NCBI GenBank assembly: GCA_001717545.1
Contig: CP017039.1
Span: 1,364,001 to 1,428,000 of the forward strand
From: Anaerolineaceae bacterium oral taxon 439
GTDB lineage: Bacteria; Chloroflexota; Anaerolineae; Anaerolineales; Anaerolineaceae
DNA length: 64,000 bases
Direction: 5' to 3'
Below, piece by piece: positions 27,429 to 36,027 of the stretch (position 1 is its first letter; every line of letters starts with the position of its first letter). The position numbers and the translations under genes are program-made. A model generated the notes under the pieces. The model did not search any database and had not been told where the DNA came from. It saw only the letters and a program-made list of their open reading frames with translations.

Positions 27429-27513
27429 GTGTTAAATAGTGCAACCTATGCGCTTTTTATGCACCTAATTGAACACAATATACAAATACTTTCCCTCAAT
27501 AAAGCCATATAAT
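27429..27513 (+). promoter_or_regulatory. Divergent control region: paired half-sites and -10 box
   Basis: GTGTTAAATAGTGCA (27429-27443) and the inverted, related TGCACCTAATTGAACAC (27460-27476) form an imperfect inverted pair. A perfect -10 box TATAAT lies at 27508-27513 without a recognisable -35 box, a pattern expected of an activator-dependent promoter. The natural candidate is the adjacent AraC protein. Confidence 0.5.
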
Positions 27514-27545
27514 AGCATTCATAAACAAACAAGGAGGTGCTCTGA

Positions 27546-28454
27546 ATGCGAGGGAATAAAGCAATGAGAAAGCCTATCCAACGAATGGCAGTCATTTTTC
27601 TTGCTCCTGCGCTGATATTCTATTTATGGATGTTTATCTACCCGTCACTCAAGGCCTTTTACATCAGCCTTTTTGACTGGAATGGGTTTACCAGTGGAAT
27701 GAATTTTGTTGGCCTGAAAAATTTTAAGGAACTGATAGGGGATTCCTCTTTCTGGAACGTTGCAGTTAAAAACTCTCTTCTTATTACTTTTGCGGGCGGC
27801 GCGATTATTTTCAGTATTTCTTTTTTGTTGTCTGCGATTTTATCGGGGAAAATCCGTGGTAAAAAGTTTTTTCGCGCGCTCATCTTCTTTCCATCCGTTA
27901 TCAATCCCATTGCGATCGCCATTTTGTGGACGTTTATCTACAACAATAAATGGGGCCTGCTGAACAATTTTCTCGCGCTCTTCGGAATTACCGGAAAAAC
28001 ATGGATGGATCCCTCCACGCTGTTCTGGGCCATTTTAGCTGCTATGGTATGGATGTATACCGGATTTTACTGTGTGATTCTCCTCGCGGCTCTGGATCGC
28101 GTACCGGAAAGCCATATCGAGGCGGCAACTTTGGAAGGCGCCAGTGAATTTACAATTTTCTTTAAAATCAAAATACCGATGATTTGGGATGTGTTGGTTA
28201 CTGCGTTGACCTTATGGGGTATCAACTCCGTGAAGGAATTCGCTTTGCTTTACGCGTGGGGCGGCGGTGTCGACATCCCGCCGGATGGCGCCACGAATAT
28301 CGCCGTGCGGATGTATATTACCGCATTTGGTAAGCGCGTTACCGTTTATCGCATGGGCTACAGCACTGCCATGGGTGTGCTTATGTTTCTCGCCGTAGCG
28401 ATTATCGTTATGGTGATTAGCGTTGTGATGAAACGCGAAAAACTGGAATATTGA
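27546..28454 (+). CDS. Sugar ABC transporter permease (MalF/UgpA type)
   Basis: This 302-aa inner-membrane permease has about six hydrophobic helices. The cytoplasmic EAA loop is visible as AATLEGASEFTIFFKIKIPMI near residue 205. The N-terminus has the family start LAPALIFYLWMFIYPSLKAF. AGGAGG lies 8 nt before the ATG. It is the first gene of a five-gene unit (two permeases, binding protein, esterase, deacetylase-like) diverging from the AraC regulator. The ATPase is missing, so a shared MsmX-like ATPase elsewhere must energise it. Confidence 0.92.
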   Translation: MRGNKAMRKPIQRMAVIFLAPALIFYLWMFIYPSLKAFYISLFDWNGFTSGMNFVGLKNFKELIGDSSFWNVAVKNSLLITFAGGAIIFSISFLLSAILSGKIRGKKFFRALIFFPSVINPIAIAILWTFIYNNKWGLLNNFLALFGITGKTWMDPSTLFWAILAAMVWMYTGFYCVILLAALDRVPESHIEAATLEGASEFTIFFKIKIPMIWDVLVTALTLWGINSVKEFALLYAWGGGVDIPPDGATNIAVRMYITAFGKRVTVYRMGYSTAMGVLMFLAVAIIVMVISVVMKREKLEY

Positions 28455-28463
28455 GGAGGCGAT

Positions 28464-29318
28464 ATGATGGACAGTAAAAAGAAAATAAATATTTTCACTG
28501 TCGGCGGAGGCTTGGCTCGCCTGTTCCTCTATATTTGGTGTGCGTTTTCAATATTTGCTTTTGGCTGGATTATTCTTTCCAGCTTCAAAACCAACAAAGA
28601 ATTTTTCAAAAACGCCTGGGGATTGCCCGCGACGCCACAGTGGCTGAATTATGCAAAAGTTTTTACCGCCTATCATTTGGGAACAAATTTTTTAAACAGC
28701 GTCCTTATCGTTTCCGTTTCTGTTATTTTTATTATTGCCATTTCAGCCCCAGCGGCATATGTGTTGTCTCGCTGTAGCTTTTTCGGCAATGGATTTCTCA
28801 ATAAATTTTTCACCTTTGGTATGGGCGTTCCATTCCAACTTCTTTTAGTTCCGTTGTTTTTTCAAATGTACTCTATCGGAATTGTTGGGACCAAACTCAG
28901 CTTGATCCTTATTTATATTGCCTTGTCCATTCCGTTTACGATTTTCCTTATCCAAGGCTTCTTTCGCAGTCTTCCCAGCGTATTGGAGGAAGCATCCTAC
29001 ATTGACGGCTGCGGGCCTATGCGTACTTTTTTCTCTATCATGTTGCCCCTCGGCAAGCCTGGCCTCATTGCCGCAGCTATTTTTAATTTCATCAGTCTGT
29101 GGAACGAGTTTCTTTTGGCGCTCACGTTTGTCAATGACAGTGCGGATTACCCGCTGTCCGTTGGTTTGTACGCTTTACAAGGCAGTCTCCAGTATACCGG
29201 GGACTGGGTTGCGCTTTTTGCAGCGCTAGTCGTTATTACATTGCCTACCTTGCTGATCTACGTATTTCTCTCACGCCAAATTATTGAAGGGCTTACGATG
29301 GGGGCAGTAAAGGGATAG
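28464..29318 (+). CDS. Sugar ABC transporter permease (MalG/UgpE type)
   Basis: This 284-aa permease is the partner of the gene 9 nt upstream. It carries the EAA loop EEASYIDGCGPMRTFFSIMLP near 190, the family region SSFKTNKEFFKNAWGLP near residue 40, and a C-terminal SRQIIEGLTMGAVKG, the usual end of these permeases. AGGAGG lies 4 nt before the first and 7 nt before the second of two tandem ATG codons; the second (28467) may be the true start. Confidence 0.92.
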   Translation: MMDSKKKINIFTVGGGLARLFLYIWCAFSIFAFGWIILSSFKTNKEFFKNAWGLPATPQWLNYAKVFTAYHLGTNFLNSVLIVSVSVIFIIAISAPAAYVLSRCSFFGNGFLNKFFTFGMGVPFQLLLVPLFFQMYSIGIVGTKLSLILIYIALSIPFTIFLIQGFFRSLPSVLEEASYIDGCGPMRTFFSIMLPLGKPGLIAAAIFNFISLWNEFLLALTFVNDSADYPLSVGLYALQGSLQYTGDWVALFAALVVITLPTLLIYVFLSRQIIEGLTMGAVKG

Positions 29319-29367
29319 CAGAGAGCAATATGATACAAATAATTATAATAAAATAGGAGGTATTCTG

Positions 29368-30753
29368 ATGAAAAAGCGATTCAGAACAATAGTATTGGTT
29401 CTTTCTTTGGCACTCCTGACGGCAGTATTCGCTTCTTGCGGCGGTCCTGCGTCGCCTAGCGCGGCGCCGTCTTCTGGTGCTATCAGTATGGCCGTGGACA
29501 ATTCAATGGATGCGGCAGAAAACAATTTCAAAGGTGTCACGATTCAATACGCGAGTTGCTTCAATGAAGCCGAACAGCAGGCGATTTGGCTCAAGGATAT
29601 GGCTGAGCAATGGGCCAAAGAGACCGGTGGCTCCGTCAATTTCAATTTTGCCGGACGAGATGTGCTCACCTCTGTGAAATCTGATATTTTAATAGGAAAT
29701 GCTCCAGACATTATTGATAATGACGCAAGTGAACTGATTGCCGCCCTTCTGACCGATCAAGAAGTGCTGCTCGATCCCTTGAACGATGTCTATGCCCGCA
29801 GCGCTTATGGAGAAGATACTCCTATCAAGGATAACATGAACGGTGCCTATACGCTTTATACCGAGGCTGGAAACGATTATGTAATGCCCTTTATCTACAT
29901 TACCAGCGGCTTCTTCTATAACAAAACCATGTTTGCTGAACTGGGATTAAAAACTCCCACAACTTGGGATGAGTTCCTTGCAGTCAGCGACTCCATAGAG
30001 ACCAGCGGTGTTCCCGCTCTCGCGGCAGACGGCAACATCAGTTTCTATAACTGCTATTACTTCCAAGCGCTTTGCCAGCGCATTCTCGGCAGCGGCAAAT
30101 TCTTGGAAGCTGCGCTGGATAAGACAGGCGCCTCTTGGAATGATCCCGGTTTTCTGCAGGCAGCCCAAATGCTAAGCGAGATCAGCGCCGCCGGTAAAAA
30201 CTATTTTCAGGACGGTTATGCTGGGTCCGCATATCCTGCCGCACAGTCTGATTGGGCGATGGGTGGTGCAGGTATGATATACTGCGGCACGTGGATTCCT
30301 CTTGAAACTGCTTCCCTGACTGAAGACGATTTTGAGTTTGGTTTTTTCCCGTTTCCAACTGTTGAGGGAGGTGCTGGTGAACTCAACGACATCGAAGCGC
30401 AGCTTATGAGCTTCTCTGTTCCCAGAGATGCAAAAAACAAGGATGCCGCCAAGGACTTCATTGCTTTCTGTTCTTCCAAAGCAGCGGCTGACCGCCTTGT
30501 GGAATTAAGCGACAATATGGCAGCCCGCACGGACGCGATTTATCCCGATGCTCTCATAGACGTGAAACCTACGGTTGATAATGCAACCGCATACCACAAA
30601 AACTTCGACGGAGCCATGAGCGCTGCTCCGGAATGGTGGGCGAACGTATTTTATCCCGCCGACGATGGCTTGTTCTTTGGCGAGCTCTCTCCGGAAGCCT
30701 TTATTGAGCAGATGAAAACTGAAACTGTTAAATTCTACGAAAATAAGCAATAA
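29368..30753 (+). CDS. Extracellular sugar-binding lipoprotein (family 1)
   Basis: This 461-aa solute-binding protein starts with a lipoprotein signal ending in AVFASC (lipidated Cys near 24) and a Ser/Ala/Pro linker. The core shows the type 1 binding-protein pattern: WAKETGGSVNFNF, DILIGNAPDIIDND, ITSGFFYNKTMFAELGLKTPTTWDE, and a late FFPFPTVEGG. The substrate is probably an oligosaccharide, since the downstream genes encode an esterase and a deacetylase-like protein. GGAGG precedes the ATG. Confidence 0.92.
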   Translation: MKKRFRTIVLVLSLALLTAVFASCGGPASPSAAPSSGAISMAVDNSMDAAENNFKGVTIQYASCFNEAEQQAIWLKDMAEQWAKETGGSVNFNFAGRDVLTSVKSDILIGNAPDIIDNDASELIAALLTDQEVLLDPLNDVYARSAYGEDTPIKDNMNGAYTLYTEAGNDYVMPFIYITSGFFYNKTMFAELGLKTPTTWDEFLAVSDSIETSGVPALAADGNISFYNCYYFQALCQRILGSGKFLEAALDKTGASWNDPGFLQAAQMLSEISAAGKNYFQDGYAGSAYPAAQSDWAMGGAGMIYCGTWIPLETASLTEDDFEFGFFPFPTVEGGAGELNDIEAQLMSFSVPRDAKNKDAAKDFIAFCSSKAAADRLVELSDNMAARTDAIYPDALIDVKPTVDNATAYHKNFDGAMSAAPEWWANVFYPADDGLFFGELSPEAFIEQMKTETVKFYENKQ

Positions 30754-30769
30754 AATTGTCTTTTGCTGC

Positions 30770-30806
30770 CAAAGGAAGGCGGAGAATCATTCTCTGCCTT
30801 CCTTTG
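30770..30806 (+). other. Long intergenic hairpin after the binding-protein gene
   Basis: CAAAGGAAGGC (30770-30780) pairs perfectly with GCCTTCCTTTG (30796-30806), with a second inner stem GAGAA/TTCTC. No T tract follows. Such structures after binding-protein genes usually protect the upstream mRNA or give partial termination, raising binding-protein output over the downstream enzymes. Confidence 0.65.
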
Positions 30807-30825
30807 CTGAAAGGTTCGTGAGTTT

Positions 30826-31590
30826 ATGGCTGTTGCGACAATCTGTTTCCAATCCCAGCTTCTTCATCGGCCGGTATCGCTTTATGCTCTGTTACCGGAT
30901 GCATCTCCAATCAAGAGCGTGTTATACCTGCTGCATGGATACTCGGATGGGCATGCATCTTTTATCTACAATAGCGCATTGGTCCAATACTGTTCAGGAG
31001 CCCCTTTGGCGGTGATAATGCCTGAAGCGCAATGTAGTTTTTACATGGATACCTCCTATGGGCAGCCGTATTGGAAACATATTTCCGAAGAGGTTCCTCA
31101 GATATTACAGCAGTGGCTACAGTTGGATATTTCCCGCGCGCATAGTTTTGTTAGTGGAATTTCCATGGGAGGATATGGAGCAGCAAAGCTTGCCCTGCAA
31201 AAACCAAATCAATTTGCACAAGCATATCTGCTTTCTCCTGTTACTGATATCGTCGGAATCGCTCAACAGGGTTTTGTCCATGAAAGGAACGATGGCGCAC
31301 CACAGCTGAATAAATTTCATTTTGACGCAATTTTAGGCGATCGGCATATACGCGACACCTCTGACGATCTGTTCTTCCTTCTCGAACACGGATGTGTCGC
31401 CGCATTTCCTAAATTCAAAATCTATACAGGAACAGAGGATTTTATGTACAACGATATTCTTCACTTCGCACATGCGCTGACCAAAAGAGGGGCAGATTGT
31501 TCTTTGCAGACTTCTCATGGCAAGCATGGCTGGAGGACATGGGAGCCTTTCCTTGCAGATATGGTGGCGCGCATTGTCGCGAGTGCCTAA
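30826..31590 (+). CDS. Esterase of the tributyrin esterase/acetyl esterase type
   Basis: This 254-aa alpha/beta hydrolase has the nucleophile elbow GISMGGYGA near residue 110 and the oxyanion segment LLHGYSDGHASF. A probable acid lies in GTEDFMYND and the His in SHGKHGWRTWEPF. The pattern matches EstA/esterase D-like enzymes that remove acetyl or other short acyl groups, often from sugars. There is no signal peptide, so it acts in the cytoplasm on imported material. Its stop overlaps the next start (TAATG). Confidence 0.85.
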   Translation: MAVATICFQSQLLHRPVSLYALLPDASPIKSVLYLLHGYSDGHASFIYNSALVQYCSGAPLAVIMPEAQCSFYMDTSYGQPYWKHISEEVPQILQQWLQLDISRAHSFVSGISMGGYGAAKLALQKPNQFAQAYLLSPVTDIVGIAQQGFVHERNDGAPQLNKFHFDAILGDRHIRDTSDDLFFLLEHGCVAAFPKFKIYTGTEDFMYNDILHFAHALTKRGADCSLQTSHGKHGWRTWEPFLADMVARIVASA

Positions 31591-32393
31591 TGATCGCGGG
31601 ACGAGCGGCGGGTGTGTATTGCTTTACGATAGACGATAACATCCGCTTTTTAGAGGAATGTACCAAAAGTAATTTGGGTAGTGTATTCGACCATCCTTAT
31701 CCCGCTATGCTGCGAAGAATGTATTTTGCCTACGGGACAAAATTTCAGCTGAATATGTATTACTGCTACGCACTGAATGAATTTTCGTTAGCAGATGTGC
31801 CGGATATTTGGAGGAATGAATTAGAGCAGAATTCGGGTTGGTTGCGTTTTTCCTTTCATGCTTACGCGAACGATCCCCCTTTTCCTTATGATAACGCAGC
31901 GGCGGACAATGTCTTGGCTGATTACCGCGCGGTGATGGTGCAGATGCATCGCATTGCGGGGAAAGCGGCTACGGATGCTACTACAACGCTTCACTATGTG
32001 TGTGCTACAAAAGAGACTTGCACTGCACTTCGCAAAGAAGGAGTTCGCGGTCTTATCGGAATGTTTCTTCCTATAAACGATCGTAGGGCCTTGCGATATT
32101 ACCTTACCTCCCAACAGGCTTCCATCCTTCAACAATATCGTTTATGGCATGATTCGGAAACGGATATCTCTTTTCTCTGTAACAACATAGTGCTCAATGC
32201 AGTTTCACTTGACGAAATTACGCCATTGCTGTCCCGTCAAATCTCAAATATCTACCACGTTATGATCCATGAGCAGTACTTCTATCCGGATTACATTGAT
32301 TATCAACCCGATTTCGAAAAGAAAATAGACGCAGCTATATCTTTTTTTCAAACACTTGGCTTGAACTCTTGTTTTTTCGAAGAATTAGTTTGA
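31590..32393 (+). CDS. Polysaccharide-deacetylase-like hypothetical protein
   Basis: This 268-aa cytoplasmic protein is only loosely recognisable. The start VYCFTIDDNIRFLEE resembles the first metal-binding motif of NodB-type carbohydrate deacetylases (TFDD), and RFSFHAYANDPPFPYD near residue 95 resembles the second His motif. It is not a close match, so the assignment to the NodB fold is inference. The chosen ATG overlaps the esterase stop by 1 nt, showing translational coupling. Paired with the esterase, it suggests stepwise deacylation of an imported sugar. Confidence 0.55.
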   Translation: MIAGRAAGVYCFTIDDNIRFLEECTKSNLGSVFDHPYPAMLRRMYFAYGTKFQLNMYYCYALNEFSLADVPDIWRNELEQNSGWLRFSFHAYANDPPFPYDNAAADNVLADYRAVMVQMHRIAGKAATDATTTLHYVCATKETCTALRKEGVRGLIGMFLPINDRRALRYYLTSQQASILQQYRLWHDSETDISFLCNNIVLNAVSLDEITPLLSRQISNIYHVMIHEQYFYPDYIDYQPDFEKKIDAAISFFQTLGLNSCFFEELV

Positions 32394-32708
32394 TCAATAT
32401 TCTATATAGTTTGTATATGTTTTTAAATGGCGCGCGCCTCCTGCTATCGATGAGCATGAATATTTTAAATTATTACATATGATAAATTATGATTTTAGGT
32501 GATGGGTAATTAAATATATAGAGGGTAATCCAAAGCCGCAGTAGGGACAAGGTTGCGAATAATCCACAAGGACGCAGACCTATCGCAAGCGGAATTTGGG
32601 AAAGCTGGCGGGACGCAATCAACCGTTATGAAACAGACTGGGTTGCTGTGCCATTTTGTATTTTGGTAGGGTATGCGCAGTATTTTAATTTATATGTGGA
32701 TTATATTT
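32394..32708. other. AT-rich right junction of the island
   Basis: 315 nt without an intact gene. It contains a 10-bp G/C-only palindrome GGCGCGCGCC (32429-32438) inside AT-rich sequence, a run of ATG/TAA-rich DNA, the XRE helix-turn-helix remnant (32529-32669), and an AT palindrome next to the cbiB stop. I see no tRNA or terminator with a T tract. It appears to be the scarred edge of an insertion. Confidence 0.5.
32529..32669 (+). pseudogene. XRE-type helix-turn-helix remnant
   Basis: The frame 32529-32669 reads through DADLSQAEFGKAGGTQSTV, closely similar to the recognition helix region of XRE/Cro-type regulators (LSQxEFGxxxGxxQSTV). No plausible ATG start or complete domain is present, and after the helices the frame decays into unrelated residues before a TAG. 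I read it as the leftover of a small phage- or element-borne regulator. Confidence 0.5.
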
Positions 32709-33653
32709 TTAAAACATTAAATTTAATATTACTACGCAGGACAACAAAAGAAAGGCTAAAGATGTTGCGGCTGTTCCCACGAGTTGGATCGTCATCTGAA
32801 GATCATGTTGCAGCGGCTCCCTTCCGCGTTCGTTTAGGACATAACAGCCCGGTTTCGTCAGCCGGACGCCGAGGGCCCCAGCTGCCGCGGCCATCGTCCA
32901 CCCTGCGTTGGGACTTTCGGTTTTCCCATGGTCGGAGCGTAGCAGGGCCCATCCGTTCCTTGCGTCAGCTCCGCAGGCCGCCGCGCCGGCGCAGAGCGCC
33001 AATGCGCAGAGCCGCGCCGGAAGATAATTCAGCAGGTCGTCGAGCCGTGCGCCTGTCTTCCCGATCCAGTTCCATTTTTCGTTTCGGTACCCGATCATCG
33101 CGTCGGCCGTGTTAACGAAACGATAGCCCCAGGCGGCGGGGAGTCCTCCGACGGCGAAAAACAGGAGCGGGGCGAAAAAGCTGTCGGTCAGGTTTTCAGC
33201 GAGCGATTCGATCACGGCCGACGCGATTTCGCTTTCTGAAAGCCGCGACGTATCCCGACTGACCAGGTGCCATCCGGTCAATCGGCGGGCCTCGATCAGG
33301 TCGCCCTTTACGAGCGCGTCGCGGATTTCAGCCCCGGCGCGGAGAAGCCCGCGCAGCGTGAACATCGGCTTCAGCAGCAGCGCGTACAGGAGGATTTTCG
33401 CCGAATCAGGAAACGAGGCAGTCCGCCGCTCAACGAAAAACAGGAGCGCGGCGAAGAAGGCGGCGCCGGAAAGGATCGCCGCCGTTCCCGCGAGAAACCG
33501 CCCGAGCTTTTTTTCGGGCGCGATACGGAGCGCTCGGTTCGAAAAAAAGCCGATCCAGCTTCCCATCGCGCGGACCGGGTGCAGCGCGGTTGGCGGATCG
33601 CCGAGGAACCAATCCAGCGCGAACGCGAGAAGCATGGCGGTTCCAGCGATCAT
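32709..33653 (-). CDS. cbiB: Adenosylcobinamide-phosphate synthase CbiB/CobD
   Basis: This membrane enzyme attaches the aminopropanol-phosphate (or related) arm to adenosylcobyric acid. The start LLAFALDWFLGDPPTALHPVRAMG is diagnostic, followed by several membrane helices, SLAENLTDSFFAPLLFF, RFVNTADAMIGYRNEK and the C-terminal hydrophobic end. Length (314 aa) is normal. Its ATG overlaps the cobQ stop by 4 nt. The final codons become AT-rich where the gene meets the island, so the native 3' end may have been replaced. Confidence 0.93.
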   Translation of the reverse strand: MIAGTAMLLAFALDWFLGDPPTALHPVRAMGSWIGFFSNRALRIAPEKKLGRFLAGTAAILSGAAFFAALLFFVERRTASFPDSAKILLYALLLKPMFTLRGLLRAGAEIRDALVKGDLIEARRLTGWHLVSRDTSRLSESEIASAVIESLAENLTDSFFAPLLFFAVGGLPAAWGYRFVNTADAMIGYRNEKWNWIGKTGARLDDLLNYLPARLCALALCAGAAACGADARNGWALLRSDHGKTESPNAGWTMAAAAGALGVRLTKPGCYVLNERGREPLQHDLQMTIQLVGTAATSLAFLLLSCVVILNLMF

Positions 33654-35125
33654 CCCGCTTCGCTTTCGTTCAGGATACGCTTGAGCTGGCTGATATTCAG
33701 GTTCTTTTCAAGATGATCCGCGAGCGCGTTGAACGCGTCCGAGATTTTCGCCGCGTCGTTTTCGGGATCGGGCGCGATCCCGAGCGACTTCAGCCAGCTT
33801 CGGCGAAACGAATCGTTGAAGAAAAGACCGTGAAGATAAGTTCCGAAGCTTTTTCCGTCGGGCGCGAGCGATCCATCCGTTTCCGAGGCGTCGTCGACCG
33901 CGGAAAAAAGCGGAGCGGTTGAAGCGGTTCGGCCATGATGAATTTCATAGCCGGAAACGATTTCGCCGTTCAGCGCTGCGAAAAGGCCGCGATCCGCGAC
34001 GACGCGGCGCGTGACCTGGCAGGTCGTCTTTGTCTCGCTGAACTGGGTTTCGATTGGAAGGATGCTTAACCCACTCTCGCTTTCGGCCCCTTCGTTTATT
34101 CGGGTCCCCATAACCTGATACCCGCCGCAGATTCCGACGACGGGCGTCCCGTTTTCATAGCGCTTTCGGATTTCATCGAAAAGTCCGCTTTTTCGGAGCC
34201 AGCGCAGATCGCCGATCGTGTTTTTCGTACCGGGAAGAATAATCGCGCGCGACTGCGTCAGGTCGGCGGGCTTTTTCGCGTAGCGAAGATCGACAAACTT
34301 CTCATATTTCAGCGGGTCGAAATCGTCGAAATTGCTGATATGCGGGAGCTGGACCACGGCGATTTTCGCGGCGTTCGGATCGGGAGAGACGCCGTCCGAG
34401 AAGGCGGCCGCGTCTTCGTCCGGGATCCGATGACGCTTGAGCCAGGGGACGACACCGACGACTGGAGCGCCATGCGGCCGCGTTTCGAGGATCCGGACGC
34501 CGTCGGCGAAGAGCGCGCTGTCGCCGCGGAACTTATTAACGATGAAGCCGCGGATCCGTGCCTGATCGCCCGGATCGAGAAGCGAACGGCTCCCGAGAAG
34601 CTGCGCGAAGATTCCGCCTCGATCGATATCCCCGACAAGCAGGACCGGCGCGTTCGCATAGCGCGCAACGCGAAGATTGACGATATCGTTTCCCGCCAGG
34701 TTCAATTCGGCGATACTGCCCGCCCCTTCGATCAGGACCAGCTCATGCGCTTCGCGGAGACGGTCGAGGCTTTCGGTAACGTTTCCCCATAAGCTTTCGC
34801 GCATGCGGTAGTAGTCCCGTCCGCTGAACGTTCCGATCGGCGCGCCCTGGACGATGATCTGGCTTTTATAGTCCGCCTCGGGCTTCATTAAGATCGGGTT
34901 CATGTCGACCGTCGGCAGGATTCTGGCGGCCTGAGCCTGAATCGCCTGAGCGCGGCCAATCTCGCCGCCATCGGCGCAGACGGCCGCGTTGTTGCTCATG
35001 TTTTGCGCCTTAAACGGGGCGACGGATACGCCGTTCCGCGCGAACAGTCTGCAAAGCCCGGCGGTTATCAGGCTTTTTCCGACGGACGACATCGTTCCGG
35101 CAATCATCAGGGTCTTCGCGCTCAT
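33650..35125 (-). CDS. cobQ: Cobyric acid synthase CobQ/CbiP
   Basis: CobQ amidates four side chains of adenosylcobyrinic acid a,c-diamide with glutamine and ATP. The P-loop-like GTMSSVGKSLITAGL and KAQNMSNNAAV open the protein, LIEGAGSIAELNL lies near 115, and the glutamine amidotransferase domain shows GICGGYQVMG with the nucleophilic Cys and GYEIHHGRT. Length (491 aa) is normal. It overlaps both neighbours by 4 nt, so kinase, cobQ and cbiB are translated as one unit. No other corrin genes are in the window; the cell may complete imported corrinoids. Confidence 0.95.
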   Translation of the reverse strand: MSAKTLMIAGTMSSVGKSLITAGLCRLFARNGVSVAPFKAQNMSNNAAVCADGGEIGRAQAIQAQAARILPTVDMNPILMKPEADYKSQIIVQGAPIGTFSGRDYYRMRESLWGNVTESLDRLREAHELVLIEGAGSIAELNLAGNDIVNLRVARYANAPVLLVGDIDRGGIFAQLLGSRSLLDPGDQARIRGFIVNKFRGDSALFADGVRILETRPHGAPVVGVVPWLKRHRIPDEDAAAFSDGVSPDPNAAKIAVVQLPHISNFDDFDPLKYEKFVDLRYAKKPADLTQSRAIILPGTKNTIGDLRWLRKSGLFDEIRKRYENGTPVVGICGGYQVMGTRINEGAESESGLSILPIETQFSETKTTCQVTRRVVADRGLFAALNGEIVSGYEIHHGRTASTAPLFSAVDDASETDGSLAPDGKSFGTYLHGLFFNDSFRRSWLKSLGIAPDPENDAAKISDAFNALADHLEKNLNISQLKRILNESEAG

Positions 35126-36027
35126 GATCGATTCTCTCTGGCCGCGATCGGGCCCGGAATAGCCGGCAGCTGATGATTTGTCGTGTAGTCGATCATGAGG
35201 CGGTTGTAGGCGCCGATATCGCGGACGTTCTCGTTTTCATGAATTTTGAGCCGCGCCCAAAGGCGCCAGCCGAGCGCGGTCAGCGTCGCATAGACAAAGA
35301 TCAGGTGCGTTTCCGTTTCCGTCGGCGCCCGGTTCAGGTATGTTTTGAGGCAGAAGTCTGGCGAGATCGATTCGGGCGGCAGGTGGCAATACAGCGAGCC
35401 GAGATCTTCCAAAGGGTCGCCGAGCGCGGCGAATTCGAAATCGATCAGGATAGCTCTCCCGTCGGAAAAGATCAGGACGTTTTCCGGCAGCAGGTCGCCA
35501 TGAACAGGGACGCGCGGGCGATCGTTCAGGAGTGGTTCCAATTTCCAAAGCTTCTCCAGTTGATCCTGGGTTTCGGCGTCGATTGCGATCTTTTTCGCGC
35601 TTACAATCCCGGCGAAACGGCGGGTCCGCTCGAAAAGCGTTTCTTTGCTCAACATTGGGACGGAAAGATGATGCAGTCTGCGCAGCGCCGTCAACGCGCG
35701 GGCGATTTCCTCGCCCGACAGCGGATTCATCGTCCGAACGTCCGTCTCGGCGAACGAAAGCTTGATTCCTGTATCCGGGTCGATTCGAACGACGCGGTTG
35801 GCGATCCCGGTTCCCCGGAGCGCGTTGCAGATCGCGATCTCATTCGCATAGGAGGAAAAGAGACGGCTTGCCGGCGTTGGAACGCGTAAAAAATATAGGA
35901 CACCGTCGCTTTCAAAACGGTAGGTGCGATTATTTAAGCCGCCGGGATCGGGGCGGAAATTAACGATCCGTTCCGGAGCGACGGACAGGAAGGATGCCGC
36001 GGTTCGGATCAGCTCTTCGGTACTCAT
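35122..36027 (-). CDS. Choline/aminoglycoside-kinase-fold phosphotransferase next to cobQ-cbiB
   Basis: This 301-aa protein has the choline kinase/APH fold. It has an N-lobe with NFRPDPGGLNNRTYRF, the catalytic loop VHGDLLPENVLI (HxDxxxxN) and metal site LIDFEFAALGDPLEDLGSL (DFE in place of DFG). The substrate is not evident from sequence. Its stop overlaps the cobQ start by 4 nt, which favours an amino alcohol such as aminopropanol, ethanolamine or serinol for the cobamide nucleotide loop. It is also 110 nt downstream of the aldolase gene, so a 5-deoxyribose or methylthioribose kinase role remains possible. The ribosome site is weak. Confidence 0.8.
   Translation of the reverse strand: MSTEELIRTAASFLSVAPERIVNFRPDPGGLNNRTYRFESDGVLYFLRVPTPASRLFSSYANEIAICNALRGTGIANRVVRIDPDTGIKLSFAETDVRTMNPLSGEEIARALTALRRLHHLSVPMLSKETLFERTRRFAGIVSAKKIAIDAETQDQLEKLWKLEPLLNDRPRVPVHGDLLPENVLIFSDGRAILIDFEFAALGDPLEDLGSLYCHLPPESISPDFCLKTYLNRAPTETETHLIFVYATLTALGWRLWARLKIHENENVRDIGAYNRLMIDYTTNHQLPAIPGPIAARENRS

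Noticed and set aside
30770-30806. Hairpin considered as a terminator
   Set aside because: No T tract follows and the downstream esterase shares strand and composition, so a stabiliser or attenuator is more likely.
35122-36027. Assignment of the kinase as methylthioribose kinase MtnK
   Set aside because: It is about 100 aa shorter than typical MtnK, and the phosphorylase already yields the 1-phosphate; kept only as an alternative.
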